This document shows, piece by piece, positions 23,163 through 31,562 of a stretch of DNA of 43,373 bases (positions within the stretch are counted from its first letter, which is position 1; each line of letters begins with the position of its first letter). Both the position numbers and the translations under genes were made by a program. The notes beneath the pieces are model-generated. The model searched no databases. It was given only the letters and a program-made list of their open reading frames with translations, and was not told where the DNA came from. This stretch comes from Actinomycetota bacterium (GTDB taxonomy: Bacteria > Actinomycetota > Acidimicrobiia > Acidimicrobiales > Acidimicrobilacustridaceae): NCBI GenBank assembly GCA_016185305.1, contig JACPNV010000004.1:1-43373 (forward strand), given 5' to 3'.

Positions 23163-23425
23163 CACCGAGGGTCGATGGGGTGAGGGTCGATGGGGCCGTC
23201 GTAGAACGCCACCAGCAACTCGTCGGGCAAGGGGTCGTCGAAGTCGTCGGGGACCTCGAACTTGCCCTCGTCGATGCCGAACACTCGCTTCGGCTGCTCG
23301 GGCCACGGCACCAACTTCGCCACCGGCTCGCCCGACCGGGTGATGATGACCTCTTCGCCGGCGGCAACGCGCTTCAGGAGCTGGGAGAGGTTGGTCTTGG
23401 CTTCATGCACGCCGACGGTCGACAT
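23162..23425 (-). CDS. Phd/YefM-type antitoxin
   Basis: 87 aa. MSTVGVHEAKTNLSQLLKRV and GEEVIITRSGEPVAKLVPW form the Phd DNA-binding fold; the acidic C-terminal half should wrap the toxin. An ATG at 23461 is in frame but would place the start inside the promoter. ATG at 23425 is chosen because a full promoter ends 7 nt upstream of it. The operon order antitoxin-toxin with a 1-nt overlap is typical. Confidence 0.88.
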   Translation of the reverse strand: MSTVGVHEAKTNLSQLLKRVAAGEEVIITRSGEPVAKLVPWPEQPKRVFGIDEGKFEVPDDFDDPLPDELLVAFYDGPIDPHPIDPR

Positions 23426-23432
23426 CGCAGGG

Positions 23433-23469
23433 AAGCTACTCGGAGCCAACGACTTAGTCAACGACTTAG
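23433..23469 (-). promoter_or_regulatory. Antitoxin promoter (TTGACT-17-TAGCTT) with direct-repeat operator
   Basis: -35 TTGACT (23461-23456) and -10 TAGCTT (23438-23433) are 17 nt apart, and the -10 ends 7 nt before the antitoxin ATG. Two 11-bp direct repeats CAACGACTTAG (23447-23457 and 23459-23469, period 12) overlap the -35. They are the likely binding site of the Phd protein. Confidence 0.7.
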
Positions 23470-23494
23470 CTAGGTCGTGAGGTCCTTGACCTGA

Positions 23495-24703
23495 TCAGCG
23501 GAAACGGCGCATGCCGACGTTCAGCACCAGCCCGATGGCGATGAAGGTGGTGATGATGCTCGAGCCGCCGTAGCTCATCAGCGGCAGCGGGATTCCGGTC
23601 ACCGGCATGATCTGCATCGTCATGCCCGCGTTCTCGAACACCTGGAACATCAAGAACGAGAGCACGCCGACGCACAGCAGCGCTCCGAACAGGTCGCGAG
23701 AGAGCGTGGCCGCCCGCCAGACGCGCCACATGATCAACGCGTAGAGCCCCAACAGCGTGGCGGCACCGACGAACCCGAGCTCTTCGGCGACGGCAGTGAA
23801 GATGAAGTCGGTCTGCTGCTCGGGGACGAAGCCGAGCTGGGTCTGCTTGCCCTCGCCGTAGCCCTGGCCCGACACGCCGCCCGCGCCGATCGCGTTGAGG
23901 CTCTGGTCGACGTTGTAGGTCGCCTTTCCCTTCTGCGCCGCTTCGTCGGGCGACAGGTTCTTCGTCTCGAGCGCGCTCGCACCGTTGCTGCGGTCTTGGA
24001 CGAACGCCGTCAGCCGTTCCTTCTGGTAGTCCTTCAAGACGTTGGAGTTCAGGGCACCCCAGACGCCGGCCACGCCCAGCAGCGTGAGCAGGACGATGTA
24101 GCGAACGCGGATGCCGCCGACGAGCAGCATGCCCATGAGCACGAACACGAAGATCAGGACCATGCCGAGGTCGGGCTGCAGCAGGATCAACCCGATCGGC
24201 ACCCCGGCGAGCACGAGCAGCACCAGCAAGCGCCTGAGGTCGACGTCGCCCTTGTAGCCCGCCATCACCGCCGCGAGGGCGAGGATCACCGCGATCTTGG
24301 CGAACTCGGCCGGCTGCATCTGGAACGCGCCGAACCCGAACCACGCTTGCGAGCCGTTCACACGCTGGCCAGCGGGCGACACCACGAGCACGAGCAGCAC
24401 CAGCGCGCCGCCGTAGATGGGCCAGACCCAGTTGGCGACGCGCTGGTAGTCGAACAACGCGAGGGCGGTCATGAGCACGGCACCCACACCCATGAACACG
24501 AGCTCGCGTTTGAGGAACGTCGTGTCTGCGATGCCGGGCGCGCCCTTGGCCTTGGTCGCGCTGAACACCATGACGATGCCGAGGACGGCCACGGCGAGGG
24601 TGGAGAAGACGAGCACGAGGTCGATGTGACGCCACGCCGCCGTCAGGTCGCGCCGGCTGGTGTCTTGCATGCGCGGCCGCGGGGAGGTGAGCGAGATGGT
24701 CAC
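23495..24703 (-). CDS. rodA: Peptidoglycan glycosyltransferase RodA
   Basis: 402 aa. A SEDS-family polymerase that builds glycan strands during cell elongation with its partner PBP2. About ten membrane helices, with family landmarks WFGFGAFQMQPAEFAKIAVI, LQPDLGMVLIF, GFVPEQQTDFIFTAVAEELGF and PVTGIPLPLMSYGGSSI. It is called RodA rather than FtsW because it directly follows mrdA in the mre operon. The GTG at 24703 overlaps the mrdA stop (GTGA) and has GGAGG 8 nt upstream. The large extracellular loop (about 230-300) is of usual size. Confidence 0.94.
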   Translation of the reverse strand: MTISLTSPRPRMQDTSRRDLTAAWRHIDLVLVFSTLAVAVLGIVMVFSATKAKGAPGIADTTFLKRELVFMGVGAVLMTALALFDYQRVANWVWPIYGGALVLLVLVVSPAGQRVNGSQAWFGFGAFQMQPAEFAKIAVILALAAVMAGYKGDVDLRRLLVLLVLAGVPIGLILLQPDLGMVLIFVFVLMGMLLVGGIRVRYIVLLTLLGVAGVWGALNSNVLKDYQKERLTAFVQDRSNGASALETKNLSPDEAAQKGKATYNVDQSLNAIGAGGVSGQGYGEGKQTQLGFVPEQQTDFIFTAVAEELGFVGAATLLGLYALIMWRVWRAATLSRDLFGALLCVGVLSFLMFQVFENAGMTMQIMPVTGIPLPLMSYGGSSIITTFIAIGLVLNVGMRRFR

Positions 24704-26784
24704 CGGGTCGGCCTCCGGCCCGCGGCGGTGGTTGGAACGGTGGCCGGCGCCGCGCCCGGCTGGCCCTGACTGGGGACGAGCGCGCTGAGATCGGTGCCCG
24801 GCGGGAACACGGGGAACGGCGGTGGTGGCACCTGGCCGGCGATCGGCTCGAGCAGCTTGCGCACGACCGGGGCCGCGGCCTCGGCGCCGAAGCCCGACTC
24901 TTCCAGCACCGCGACGGCGACGACCTGGGGCGCGGGCGCGGGCCCGTACGCGACGAACCACGACGTGTCGGCCTTGTCGTCTACCTGCGCGGTGCCGGTC
25001 TTGCCGGCGATCGGCCATGCTTTGAGGTCCCAGCCGGCGAAGGCTTCACCCGCGGTTCCACCCAAGGCCTTTTCCGGCACACCGGACAGGCCGGTGAAGA
25101 TCGGGCCGAACACGTTTTCGGGGATCGGGATCTGTTGGGCGACCTCGGGCTGGACGATCTCGACATCGTTGGCCGGATCGAAGACGTTGGTGGTTCCCGG
25201 CTTCACGGTCTTGGCCAGGATCTGCGGCTTGTACCGTGTGCCGCGCTGGGAGAACGTCGCGTACGCGTTCGCCATCTGGATGGGCGTCGCCACGACGACG
25301 TTCTGGCCGATGGCGAGCTGGACGGTGTCGCCCGGGTTCCAGGTTCCGTACGGGAACGCCTCGGGGTTGTCTTCGTTCAGCTTCTTCTTCGACTCGGGCG
25401 TCAGCACGAAACCGCCGGCCTCACCGGGCAGGGGCACGCCGGTCGGGGCGTTGAACCCGTAGAGCGCGGCCTGCTGCTGGATGCCGCTACCCCACCGATC
25501 TCGTTCCCTCCAGTACTGCCCGCCGAGGGTGTAGAAGAAGACGTCGCTCGACACCGTGAGCGCCTTCGCCATGCTGACCGGTCCGTTGCTGGCACCCCCC
25601 GCGTTCTTGAACGTCAGCTCGCCGAACTTGAAGGAGCCGCCGTCGACGATCACCGTGCTGCCGTTGATCAGCCCCTGGTTCAGCGCGGCCGTGGCGGTGA
25701 CGAGCTTGAAGGTCGAGCCCGGCGCGTACTGGCCGGCGATCGCCCGGTTGATCAACGGGTTGTCGGAACCGCCCCCGCTGCTGATCTGCTTGAAGCGAGC
25801 GGCGCTGATGCCGTTCACGAACTCTGCCGGGTCATAGGTGGGGTACGACGCCATCGCCAGGATCTGGCCGTTCTGCGGGTTCAGCGCGACGGCGGAGCCC
25901 GCAGGAGCCCGGACGGGCACGCCATCTTTGGGCGGGCTGCCACGAGCGGCGAAGAGCTGGAGCGCGAGGTTCGTCTCGAGGTTCTTCTGCAGCTCGAGAT
26001 CGATGGTGAGGACGAGGTCGTCGCCCGGAACAGGCGGCGTGCACTCAGTGGTGCGCACCGGTTTGTTCTTGGCGTCGACTTCGAGCTTGCAGACTCCTGG
26101 TGTTCCCCGGAGCTTCGACTCGTACACGCGCTCAACGCCGGTCTTGCCGATCTCGGAATCGGGTTGGTAAGGCTTGGGGATCGTCTTCGGCGCACCCTCG
26201 GTGCCCTGGGCGTCCTTCAACTCCTCCTCCGAGACGCGACCGGTGTAGCCAACGACGTGCGCGGCGATGGTTGACGGCTGGTTCGGGTAGTTCCGGACCG
26301 ACTCGCGCTTGACGTCGATGCTCGGGAACTCCTCGGACCGTTCCTTGAGCGTGATCTCCAACGCTTCGGGCACATCGATCGCGACCGGGATGGGCTGCAG
26401 CGGGTTGAACTGCTTGTCGTTCAACCGGTCTTCGAGCATCGACACCTTGGTCGGCACGCCGGCCCGGGTGAGCTCGGTTGCAAGGCGAAGCAACACCTCC
26501 GGCCGGCGGTTGGTGAGATCGAGCTCGTGCGGGTTGACGGTGACGACGAGGGAGGTGCGGTTGTCGACGATGACCTTGCCCCACCGGTCGAGGATCCGGC
26601 CGCGGGGGGCTTCGGTGTACACCGTGCGCACGGCGTTCGAGGTCGTCTGCTGCTCGAACTGGGTGGCCGTCATGACCTGCAGGTACCAGAGCCTCGCGAA
26701 CAGCGCGCCGAACAACGACAACATCACGACGCCGAGGATGCTCAGTCGCAGGCGCTGGCTCTCTGACTCCATCAGACCGTCCAC
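24700..26784 (-). CDS. mrdA: Penicillin-binding protein 2, elongation transpeptidase
   Basis: 694 aa. A class B PBP that cross-links peptidoglycan with RodA. It has a short cytosolic N-terminus, one membrane helix (about 12-32), a pedestal/dimerisation domain with the RGRILDRWGK motif (about 61-70), then the transpeptidase. Active-site motifs are Ser357-x-x-Lys360 (GSTFK), S-S-D at 412-414 in place of SxN (common in PBP2), and KTG at 595-597. A Pro/Ala-rich tail ends the protein. GTG at 26784 starts 4 nt after the mreD stop; ATG at 26772 is equally possible. Confidence 0.94.
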   Translation of the reverse strand: MDGLMESESQRLRLSILGVVMLSLFGALFARLWYLQVMTATQFEQQTTSNAVRTVYTEAPRGRILDRWGKVIVDNRTSLVVTVNPHELDLTNRRPEVLLRLATELTRAGVPTKVSMLEDRLNDKQFNPLQPIPVAIDVPEALEITLKERSEEFPSIDVKRESVRNYPNQPSTIAAHVVGYTGRVSEEELKDAQGTEGAPKTIPKPYQPDSEIGKTGVERVYESKLRGTPGVCKLEVDAKNKPVRTTECTPPVPGDDLVLTIDLELQKNLETNLALQLFAARGSPPKDGVPVRAPAGSAVALNPQNGQILAMASYPTYDPAEFVNGISAARFKQISSGGGSDNPLINRAIAGQYAPGSTFKLVTATAALNQGLINGSTVIVDGGSFKFGELTFKNAGGASNGPVSMAKALTVSSDVFFYTLGGQYWRERDRWGSGIQQQAALYGFNAPTGVPLPGEAGGFVLTPESKKKLNEDNPEAFPYGTWNPGDTVQLAIGQNVVVATPIQMANAYATFSQRGTRYKPQILAKTVKPGTTNVFDPANDVEIVQPEVAQQIPIPENVFGPIFTGLSGVPEKALGGTAGEAFAGWDLKAWPIAGKTGTAQVDDKADTSWFVAYGPAPAPQVVAVAVLEESGFGAEAAAPVVRKLLEPIAGQVPPPPFPVFPPGTDLSALVPSQGQPGAAPATVPTTAAGRRPTR

Positions 26785-26788
26785 TCTG

Positions 26789-27298
26789 TCATCTTGCGAC
26801 CAACCGGAAGTCGCGAGCCGACACGTCGAATGCCCAGCGCATGATCAAGATGGCCAGCGGCGAGAGGAGCCCGTTGATGGCCGAGATCACCACGATGATG
26901 GGCCACACCGGCCGCTGCAGGAAGTTGACCTGGTTCACGAGCTGGCCGATGCCGATGTAGAGCAGCATGCCGCCGGCCGAAGCGAGCGCGGCGATCGACA
27001 TCGACACCCACCGGGCCGACCGGACGACGGTCGCCTGGTAGCGGCCGACGACGAAACCCACGAGGCAGAAGGAAAGCGCGCTGAGCCCGATCGGGTTGTC
27101 GACCAGCAGGTCATAGGTCAGGCCCGCGAAGAAACCCACGATCGCACCGCGATCGGCGCCGCCGACGATGCCCCCCGCGATGGCAAGGAGCAGCAACACG
27201 TTGGCGATCACCCCGAACAGCGGGACCTGGACGAAGAACCCCCGGTAGAGCACAGCCGCCGTGAACAGCACCACGAAGATGCGGAAGGAGACCTTCAC
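26789..27298 (-). CDS. mreD: Rod shape-determining protein MreD
   Basis: 169 aa with five to six hydrophobic segments. MreD is a small integral membrane protein of the elongasome that modulates MreC. Sequence conservation is low in the family; recognition rests on size, topology, the GLTYDLLVDNPIGLSALSF segment and position between mreC and mrdA. The GTG start overlaps the mreC stop (GTGA). Confidence 0.9.
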   Translation of the reverse strand: MKVSFRIFVVLFTAAVLYRGFFVQVPLFGVIANVLLLLAIAGGIVGGADRGAIVGFFAGLTYDLLVDNPIGLSALSFCLVGFVVGRYQATVVRSARWVSMSIAALASAGGMLLYIGIGQLVNQVNFLQRPVWPIIVVISAINGLLSPLAILIMRWAFDVSARDFRLVAR

Positions 27299-28143
27299 TG
27301 GTTCGGCGGCTGGTAGAGGAGCACGGTCACGTACTCCAGGTCGATCAGGTTGGCAAGGAGCTCGACGTCGAGAGCCTTCTGGAGCTCGGAGCCAGTGTCG
27401 TTCACGGCCGTGACCTTCCCGATGGGGAGGTCGGCGGGGTACTGGCTGGTGCCGATCCCGCTCGTCACGAGCACGTCGTCGGGCGCGATCTGGGTGTCCT
27501 TCCCGTCGGTCGTGCCCTTGAGGTTCCGCTCGCCGCCGGTGCCCGTGACCACCGTGGTGGTACCGGACTTGCCGTTCACCTTGGCGCCGACGTTGAAGTC
27601 ACGGTTGGTGATGAGCTTCACCACCGAACGATTGTCGCTGACGCGCACGACCTTGCCGATGAGGCCTTCGCCAGACACCACCGGCATGCCGGTGACGATG
27701 CCCGAGCTCGACCCCTTGTCGATCTCGATCGTGTCCTCGAAGTTGCCGATGGCGCCGCTCGACACCTGGGCCCGCACCGGCGGGATCTGCCCGAGGAAGC
27801 CGATGTTCAGCTGCGACTTGAGCTGATCGAGCTCTTGCTGCGCGCCCTTGTCGGTTGCGCTCTGGGTCTCGAGCTGGTTGATGCGATCTTTCAGCCGGTT
27901 GTTCTCGGCCTCGACATCGCCGTACCGGAAGGCGCCGTTCCAGGCGTCGCCCACCGGGCGGAACACCCGGCTGCCCGCATCGCCGACGGGCCCGAAGATC
28001 GCGACGGCCACGTTGTGCGCGGTCTCGAGCGGGCCGAAACCACGGAAGTCGAGGGTCAGCAGGCTGATCGCGGTGAGCACCAGGAGGAAGATGGTGAATC
28101 GCGTACGGGAACGCAGGCCGCGCCGGCTCAGAGCCACAGACAT
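27295..28143 (-). CDS. mreC: Rod shape-determining protein MreC
   Basis: 282 aa. A bitopic elongasome scaffold that activates PBP2: a cytosolic basic N-terminus, a membrane helix (about 17-35), a coiled coil (about 75-115, VEAENNRLKDRINQLETQ), then the beta-rich extracellular domain with GMPVVSGEGLIGKVVRVSDN and DVLVTSGIGTSQYPADLPIG. ATG at 28143 has AGGAG a few bases upstream and follows mreB by 25 nt. Confidence 0.94.
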   Translation of the reverse strand: MSVALSRRGLRSRTRFTIFLLVLTAISLLTLDFRGFGPLETAHNVAVAIFGPVGDAGSRVFRPVGDAWNGAFRYGDVEAENNRLKDRINQLETQSATDKGAQQELDQLKSQLNIGFLGQIPPVRAQVSSGAIGNFEDTIEIDKGSSSGIVTGMPVVSGEGLIGKVVRVSDNRSVVKLITNRDFNVGAKVNGKSGTTTVVTGTGGERNLKGTTDGKDTQIAPDDVLVTSGIGTSQYPADLPIGKVTAVNDTGSELQKALDVELLANLIDLEYVTVLLYQPPNQ

Positions 28144-28168
28144 GCTCTCCTATCTTTCTCGCCCGACG

Positions 28169-29182
28169 CTACGCGTTGGGCGAAGCAGAGAAGAGCACAC
28201 CCTTGAGGGCCTCGAACTCCTCGAGCGATTGTCCCGATCCGATCGCCACGGCAAACAGCGGGTTGGGAGAGATGACGATCGGCATGCCGGTCTCGTGCTC
28301 GAGCCGGGCGTCGATGCCGTTCAGCAACGCGCCGCCCCCGGCGAGCACGATGCCTTGCTCCATGATGTCGGCCGCCAGCTCGGGCGGTGTCTTGTCGAGC
28401 GTCGTCTTCACCGCGTCGACGATGGCGGCAACCGGTTCTTCGAGAGCCTCGCGGATCTCTTCGGTGGAGGTCACGATCGTCTTGGGCAACCCGGTCACCA
28501 GATCGCGCCCGCGGATCTCGGCGTAGAGCTCTTCCTCGAGCGGCCACGCCGAGCCGAGCGTGATCTTGACCTCTTCGGAGGTGCGCTCGCCGAGGGCGAG
28601 GCTGTACTCCTTCTTGATGAACTGGATGATGGCGTCGTCGAGCTCGTCGCCACCGACGCGGATCGACTGGCTCGTGACGACGCCGCCGAGTGAGATCACC
28701 GCGACTTCGGTGGTGCCACCACCGATGTCGACGATCATGTTGCCGGTCGGTTCCTGCACGGGGAGCCCGGCACCGATCGCCGCGGCCATCGGCTCTTCGA
28801 TGATGTACGCGGGCTTGCGCGCCCCGGCGTTCTCGGCCGCGTCTTGCACGGCGCGCTGCTCGACCGGGGTGATGCCCGACGGCACGCAGATGACCATGCG
28901 GGGCTTGGCCCATCTTCGCGAGTGCACCCGCTGGATGAAGTAGCGCAACATCTTCTCGCACATGTCGAAGTCGGCGATCACGCCGTCCTTCAGCGGCCGG
29001 ATGGCCTGGATGTGACTCGGCGTGCGGCCGATCATGCGCTTGGCTTCAGAACCGACGGCGACAGGACGGCCGTCTTTCACGTTGACGGCGACCACGGATG
29101 GCTCGTTGAGCACGATGCCCTCGCTGCGCACGTAGACGAGGGTGTTGGCGGTGCCCAAGTCGACGGCCATGTCGCGGCCCAT
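28169..29182 (-). CDS. mreB: Actin-like rod shape-determining protein MreB
   Basis: 337 aa. Forms membrane-associated ATP-dependent filaments that steer wall synthesis. Actin-fold motifs: phosphate 1 [29 protein letters not shown], phosphate 2 [13 protein letters not shown], and adenosine motif [10 protein letters not shown]. The frame extends upstream to 29485. ATG at 29182 ([10 protein letters not shown]) gives the conserved MreB start; GTG at 29212 is an alternative. It is the first gene of the mreBCD-mrdA-rodA operon. The presence of the full set indicates rod growth by lateral wall synthesis. Confidence 0.94.
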   Translation of the reverse strand: MGRDMAVDLGTANTLVYVRSEGIVLNEPSVVAVNVKDGRPVAVGSEAKRMIGRTPSHIQAIRPLKDGVIADFDMCEKMLRYFIQRVHSRRWAKPRMVICVPSGITPVEQRAVQDAAENAGARKPAYIIEEPMAAAIGAGLPVQEPTGNMIVDIGGGTTEVAVISLGGVVTSQSIRVGGDELDDAIIQFIKKEYSLALGERTSEEVKITLGSAWPLEEELYAEIRGRDLVTGLPKTIVTSTEEIREALEEPVAAIVDAVKTTLDKTPPELAADIMEQGIVLAGGGALLNGIDARLEHETGMPIVISPNPLFAVAIGSGQSLEEFEALKGVLFSASPNA

Positions 29183-29564
29183 GATGGAAGAGAGTGACGG
29201 AGGCACGAGAACCCGGCGTTCAGTTGGGCCCCGAGGGGCTGTTTGCGGCGGACGTGTGGTGCCAACCGCCGTCTCCGGCCTCACAACCAGCCCGGGGGCA
29301 GGCACCGACTGCTTTCGATCTTCGGAAAGGCTAGGCGACGCTGCCTGGGGCTGCTGGGCGAGACGACGGCAGATCCTCGCGCCCGGGACAGCCCGTGAAC
29401 CCTTCCCGGTTGGGTGCAACCCTAGTCGGTCGTAATAGAAATGCAACAAGGCAGGTGGCAGACGGTTTCTGGCTTCTACCTGCACAGATTTGACACCGTT
29501 CGCCGTCTGTGTGGCTCGTGTTGCTGCTGTTGATTACGAATCGAGGCCGGCTGCCCGGCCGAGA
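29183..29564 (-). other. 382-nt gap: mreB promoter and leader
   Basis: No gene is supported between ndk and mreB. It contains the promoter at 29420-29447 and would give a leader of about 230 nt. The in-frame extension of mreB through here is Arg/Pro-rich and not MreB-like. Confidence 0.6.
29420..29447 (-). promoter_or_regulatory. Candidate mre-operon promoter (TTGCAT-16-TAGGGT)
   Basis: On the minus strand -35 TTGCAT (29447-29442) and -10 TAGGGT (29425-29420) have a 16-nt spacer and lie in the least GC-rich part of the gap. Confidence 0.5.
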
Positions 29565-29984
29565 TCAGTCCTTCACGAGGGTGCCGGGGAACCAGATGTC
29601 GATCTCGCGCTCGGCCGATTCGAGCGAGTCCGAGCCGTGCACGAGGTTCTCGGTGAACAAGATGCCGAGGTCGCCGCGGATGGTGCCGGGCGCGGCGTCG
29701 CGTGGGTTGGTCACGCCCATCATCAGGCGCACCACCTTCCACGTCTCTTCGGGACCTTCGACGACCATCACCATCGCGGGCGAGCGGGTGATGAACTCGA
29801 TGAGCTCGCCGTAGAACGGCTTGCCTTCGTGCTCCGCGTAGTGGCGCGCGGCTGTCGCCCCGTCGACCTGGCGAAGCTCGGCGGCAACGATCTTCAAGTT
29901 GCGGCGTTCGAACCGGGCGACGATCTCGCCGACCAACCCGCGCTCGACCGCGTCGGGCTTGCAGATGACCAGTGTGCGATCCAT
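29565..29984 (-). CDS. ndk: Nucleoside diphosphate kinase
   Basis: 139 aa. Transfers the gamma-phosphate of ATP to nucleoside diphosphates through a phosphohistidine. [21 protein letters not shown] is the typical start and NLVHGSDS holds the active His116. Full length. The ATG lies 9 nt after TAGCCT. It sits between folC and mreB, a conserved actinobacterial position. Confidence 0.97.
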   Translation of the reverse strand: MDRTLVICKPDAVERGLVGEIVARFERRNLKIVAAELRQVDGATAARHYAEHEGKPFYGELIEFITRSPAMVMVVEGPEETWKVVRLMMGVTNPRDAAPGTIRGDLGILFTENLVHGSDSLESAEREIDIWFPGTLVKD

Positions 29985-29993
29985 AGGGCGCAG

Positions 29994-29999
29994 AGGCTA
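29994..29999 (-). promoter_or_regulatory. -10 element (TAGCCT) of ndk
   Basis: On the minus strand TAGCCT ends 9 nt before the ndk ATG and lies in the 23-nt folC-ndk gap, so ndk may be transcribed on its own. Confidence 0.5.
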
Positions 30000-30007
30000 C
30001 GTCGCGC

Positions 30008-31390
30008 TCAATCCGAACCGGAAACCCGCAGCGCTGCGCGCGCCGCGCCGGCGACGTACATCGAGCCGACGATCACGATCACGTCGTCGGGGCTCGCAAC
30101 GGTGCGCGCCTGCTCGATGGCCTCTGCCGGATCGTGTATGGCGGTCGCGGCGATTCCGAGCTTGCGCGCGACATGTGCAAGTCGCTGCGCATCGATGGCG
30201 CGAGGGGAGGGCGCCGTGCAGGTGACGACGACATCCGCGTCGCGAGCTTCGAGCGCCTCATACATCGCGAGAACGTCGCGCCCTTCGAGCATGCCGACGA
30301 CGAGGATGAGCCGACCGTCGTACGTGAACTCCTCGTCCAACGTTCGCGCGACCGCAGCGCAGCCTTCGATGTTGTGCGCGCCGTCGATGACGATCAACGG
30401 CTCGTGCTGCATGACCTCGAACCGCCCCGGAAGCACCAGTCGAGCGAACGCCCCGCGCACGACTTCGGCGTCGAGCGCGCGGCCGAAGAACGCTTCGACG
30501 GTCGCGACCGCGATCGCCGCGTTCATCGCCTGGTGTTCTCCGTGAACCGGGAGGAACACGCCGTCGATCACGCCGCTCGGCACGCGCAGGTCGAGCATCC
30601 GGCCGCCGACCGCCTCGTCGTTGATCGCGATGTCGAAGTCGCGCCCCGCGAGCCACAAGCGTTCGGGGTCGCCATCAACCGCCCGCTCGAAGATCGGCAA
30701 CACGTCCGGATCACGCTCTCCGACCACCAGGATCGAGTCCGCTTTGACGATGCCCGCCTTCTCGGTGGCGACCTTGACCCGCCAATCGCCCTCGAAGTCG
30801 GTGTGGTCGTGGCCGATGTTGGTCACCACTGCGACCTGCGCATTCGCGACGTTCGTCGCGTCGAACCGCCCGAGCAGCCCGACCTCGACGGCAGCCGCGT
30901 CGACAGGCAGGTCGGCGAACCACGAGAACGCGGCGGCCGTCAGGATCTCGAAGTACGACGGCCGCACACCGGCGATCAACTCGGCGCCGGCAACCTCGTC
31001 GACCACTCGAGCAAACGAGTCGTCGTCGATGTCGCCACCCCCCTCGGGTCTCCGCCGGCGGACGACCGTGCCCTCGGTGTCGACGTCGAGCAACGCTTCG
31101 CCCGTCCACCGCAACCTCTCGTTGACGCGCTCGAGATGGGGGCTCGAGTACGTCCCGACCACGAGGCCGTGCTCTTCGAGCAGCACCTCGACCATGGCAC
31201 CGACCGAGCCCTTGCCGTTCGTTCCCGTCAGATGGATGACGGGATAGCTCTCCTGCGGGTCGCCCAGCACACCAAGCACGGCGCGCATGGTGTCGAGCGA
31301 CAACCCTTCCACCCGGCCGGCCGCGATCGCCGCCGCCTTCTCGAGGTTCACGTGCTCGTCGAGATAGCGCAGCGCTTCGTCGTAGGTCAT
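30008..31390 (-). CDS. folC: Folylpolyglutamate / dihydrofolate synthase
   Basis: 460 aa. A Mur-ligase-like ATP enzyme that adds glutamate to dihydropteroate and to folates. The P-loop is GTNGKGS (56-62), followed by YSSPHLERVNERL, the DATNVANAQVAVVTNIGHDH metal/ATP region and the C-terminal IDGAHNIEG motif. Length is in the normal range (420-460), with a small Arg/Gly/Asp-rich insertion after residue 100. The ATG follows TAGGTT by 7 nt. In many relatives valS lies upstream; here the subtilisin gene occupies that side. Confidence 0.95.
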   Translation of the reverse strand: MTYDEALRYLDEHVNLEKAAAIAAGRVEGLSLDTMRAVLGVLGDPQESYPVIHLTGTNGKGSVGAMVEVLLEEHGLVVGTYSSPHLERVNERLRWTGEALLDVDTEGTVVRRRRPEGGGDIDDDSFARVVDEVAGAELIAGVRPSYFEILTAAAFSWFADLPVDAAAVEVGLLGRFDATNVANAQVAVVTNIGHDHTDFEGDWRVKVATEKAGIVKADSILVVGERDPDVLPIFERAVDGDPERLWLAGRDFDIAINDEAVGGRMLDLRVPSGVIDGVFLPVHGEHQAMNAAIAVATVEAFFGRALDAEVVRGAFARLVLPGRFEVMQHEPLIVIDGAHNIEGCAAVARTLDEEFTYDGRLILVVGMLEGRDVLAMYEALEARDADVVVTCTAPSPRAIDAQRLAHVARKLGIAATAIHDPAEAIEQARTVASPDDVIVIVGSMYVAGAARAALRVSGSD

Positions 31391-31397
31391 CCGGGCG

Positions 31398-31403
31398 AAC
31401 CTA
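31398..31403 (-). promoter_or_regulatory. -10 element (TAGGTT) of folC
   Basis: On the minus strand TAGGTT ends 7 nt before the folC ATG, a leaderless-type arrangement. Confidence 0.5.
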
Positions 31404-31500
31404 GCTGGGCCTGCCGGAGGCCCGCGATCTCGCTCGCGACGGAATGGCCCACCTGCTGACGAGACGCTCGCTTTCTCGAGCGGCCTCTGATCGGTTCAAG

Positions 31501-31558
31501 TACCCTCTTCCGAGGCAAGCCTGGGACACGGAAAGCCTGGGTGACGGGACCCGGAGGT
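31501..31558 (+). promoter_or_regulatory. Possible leader of the subtilisin gene: -10, imperfect direct repeat, SD
   Basis: TACCCT (31501-31506) is a possible -10. Two 15-bp imperfect direct repeats, AAGCCTGGGACACGG (31517-31531) and AAGCCTGGGTGACGG (31533-31547), follow. GGAGGT (31553-31558) then lies 4-5 nt before the ATG at 31563. No good -35 is seen. Confidence 0.35.
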
Positions 31559-31562
31559 CGAG

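Noticed and set aside
28169..29485. 438-codon version of mreB
   Set aside because: The extra 101 codons are Arg/Pro-rich and unlike MreB, and would cover the probable promoter at 29420-29447.
31395..31515. GGTTCAAGTACCC near the protease gene resembles a tRNA T-arm
   Set aside because: No acceptor stem, D-arm or anticodon arm can be placed around it.
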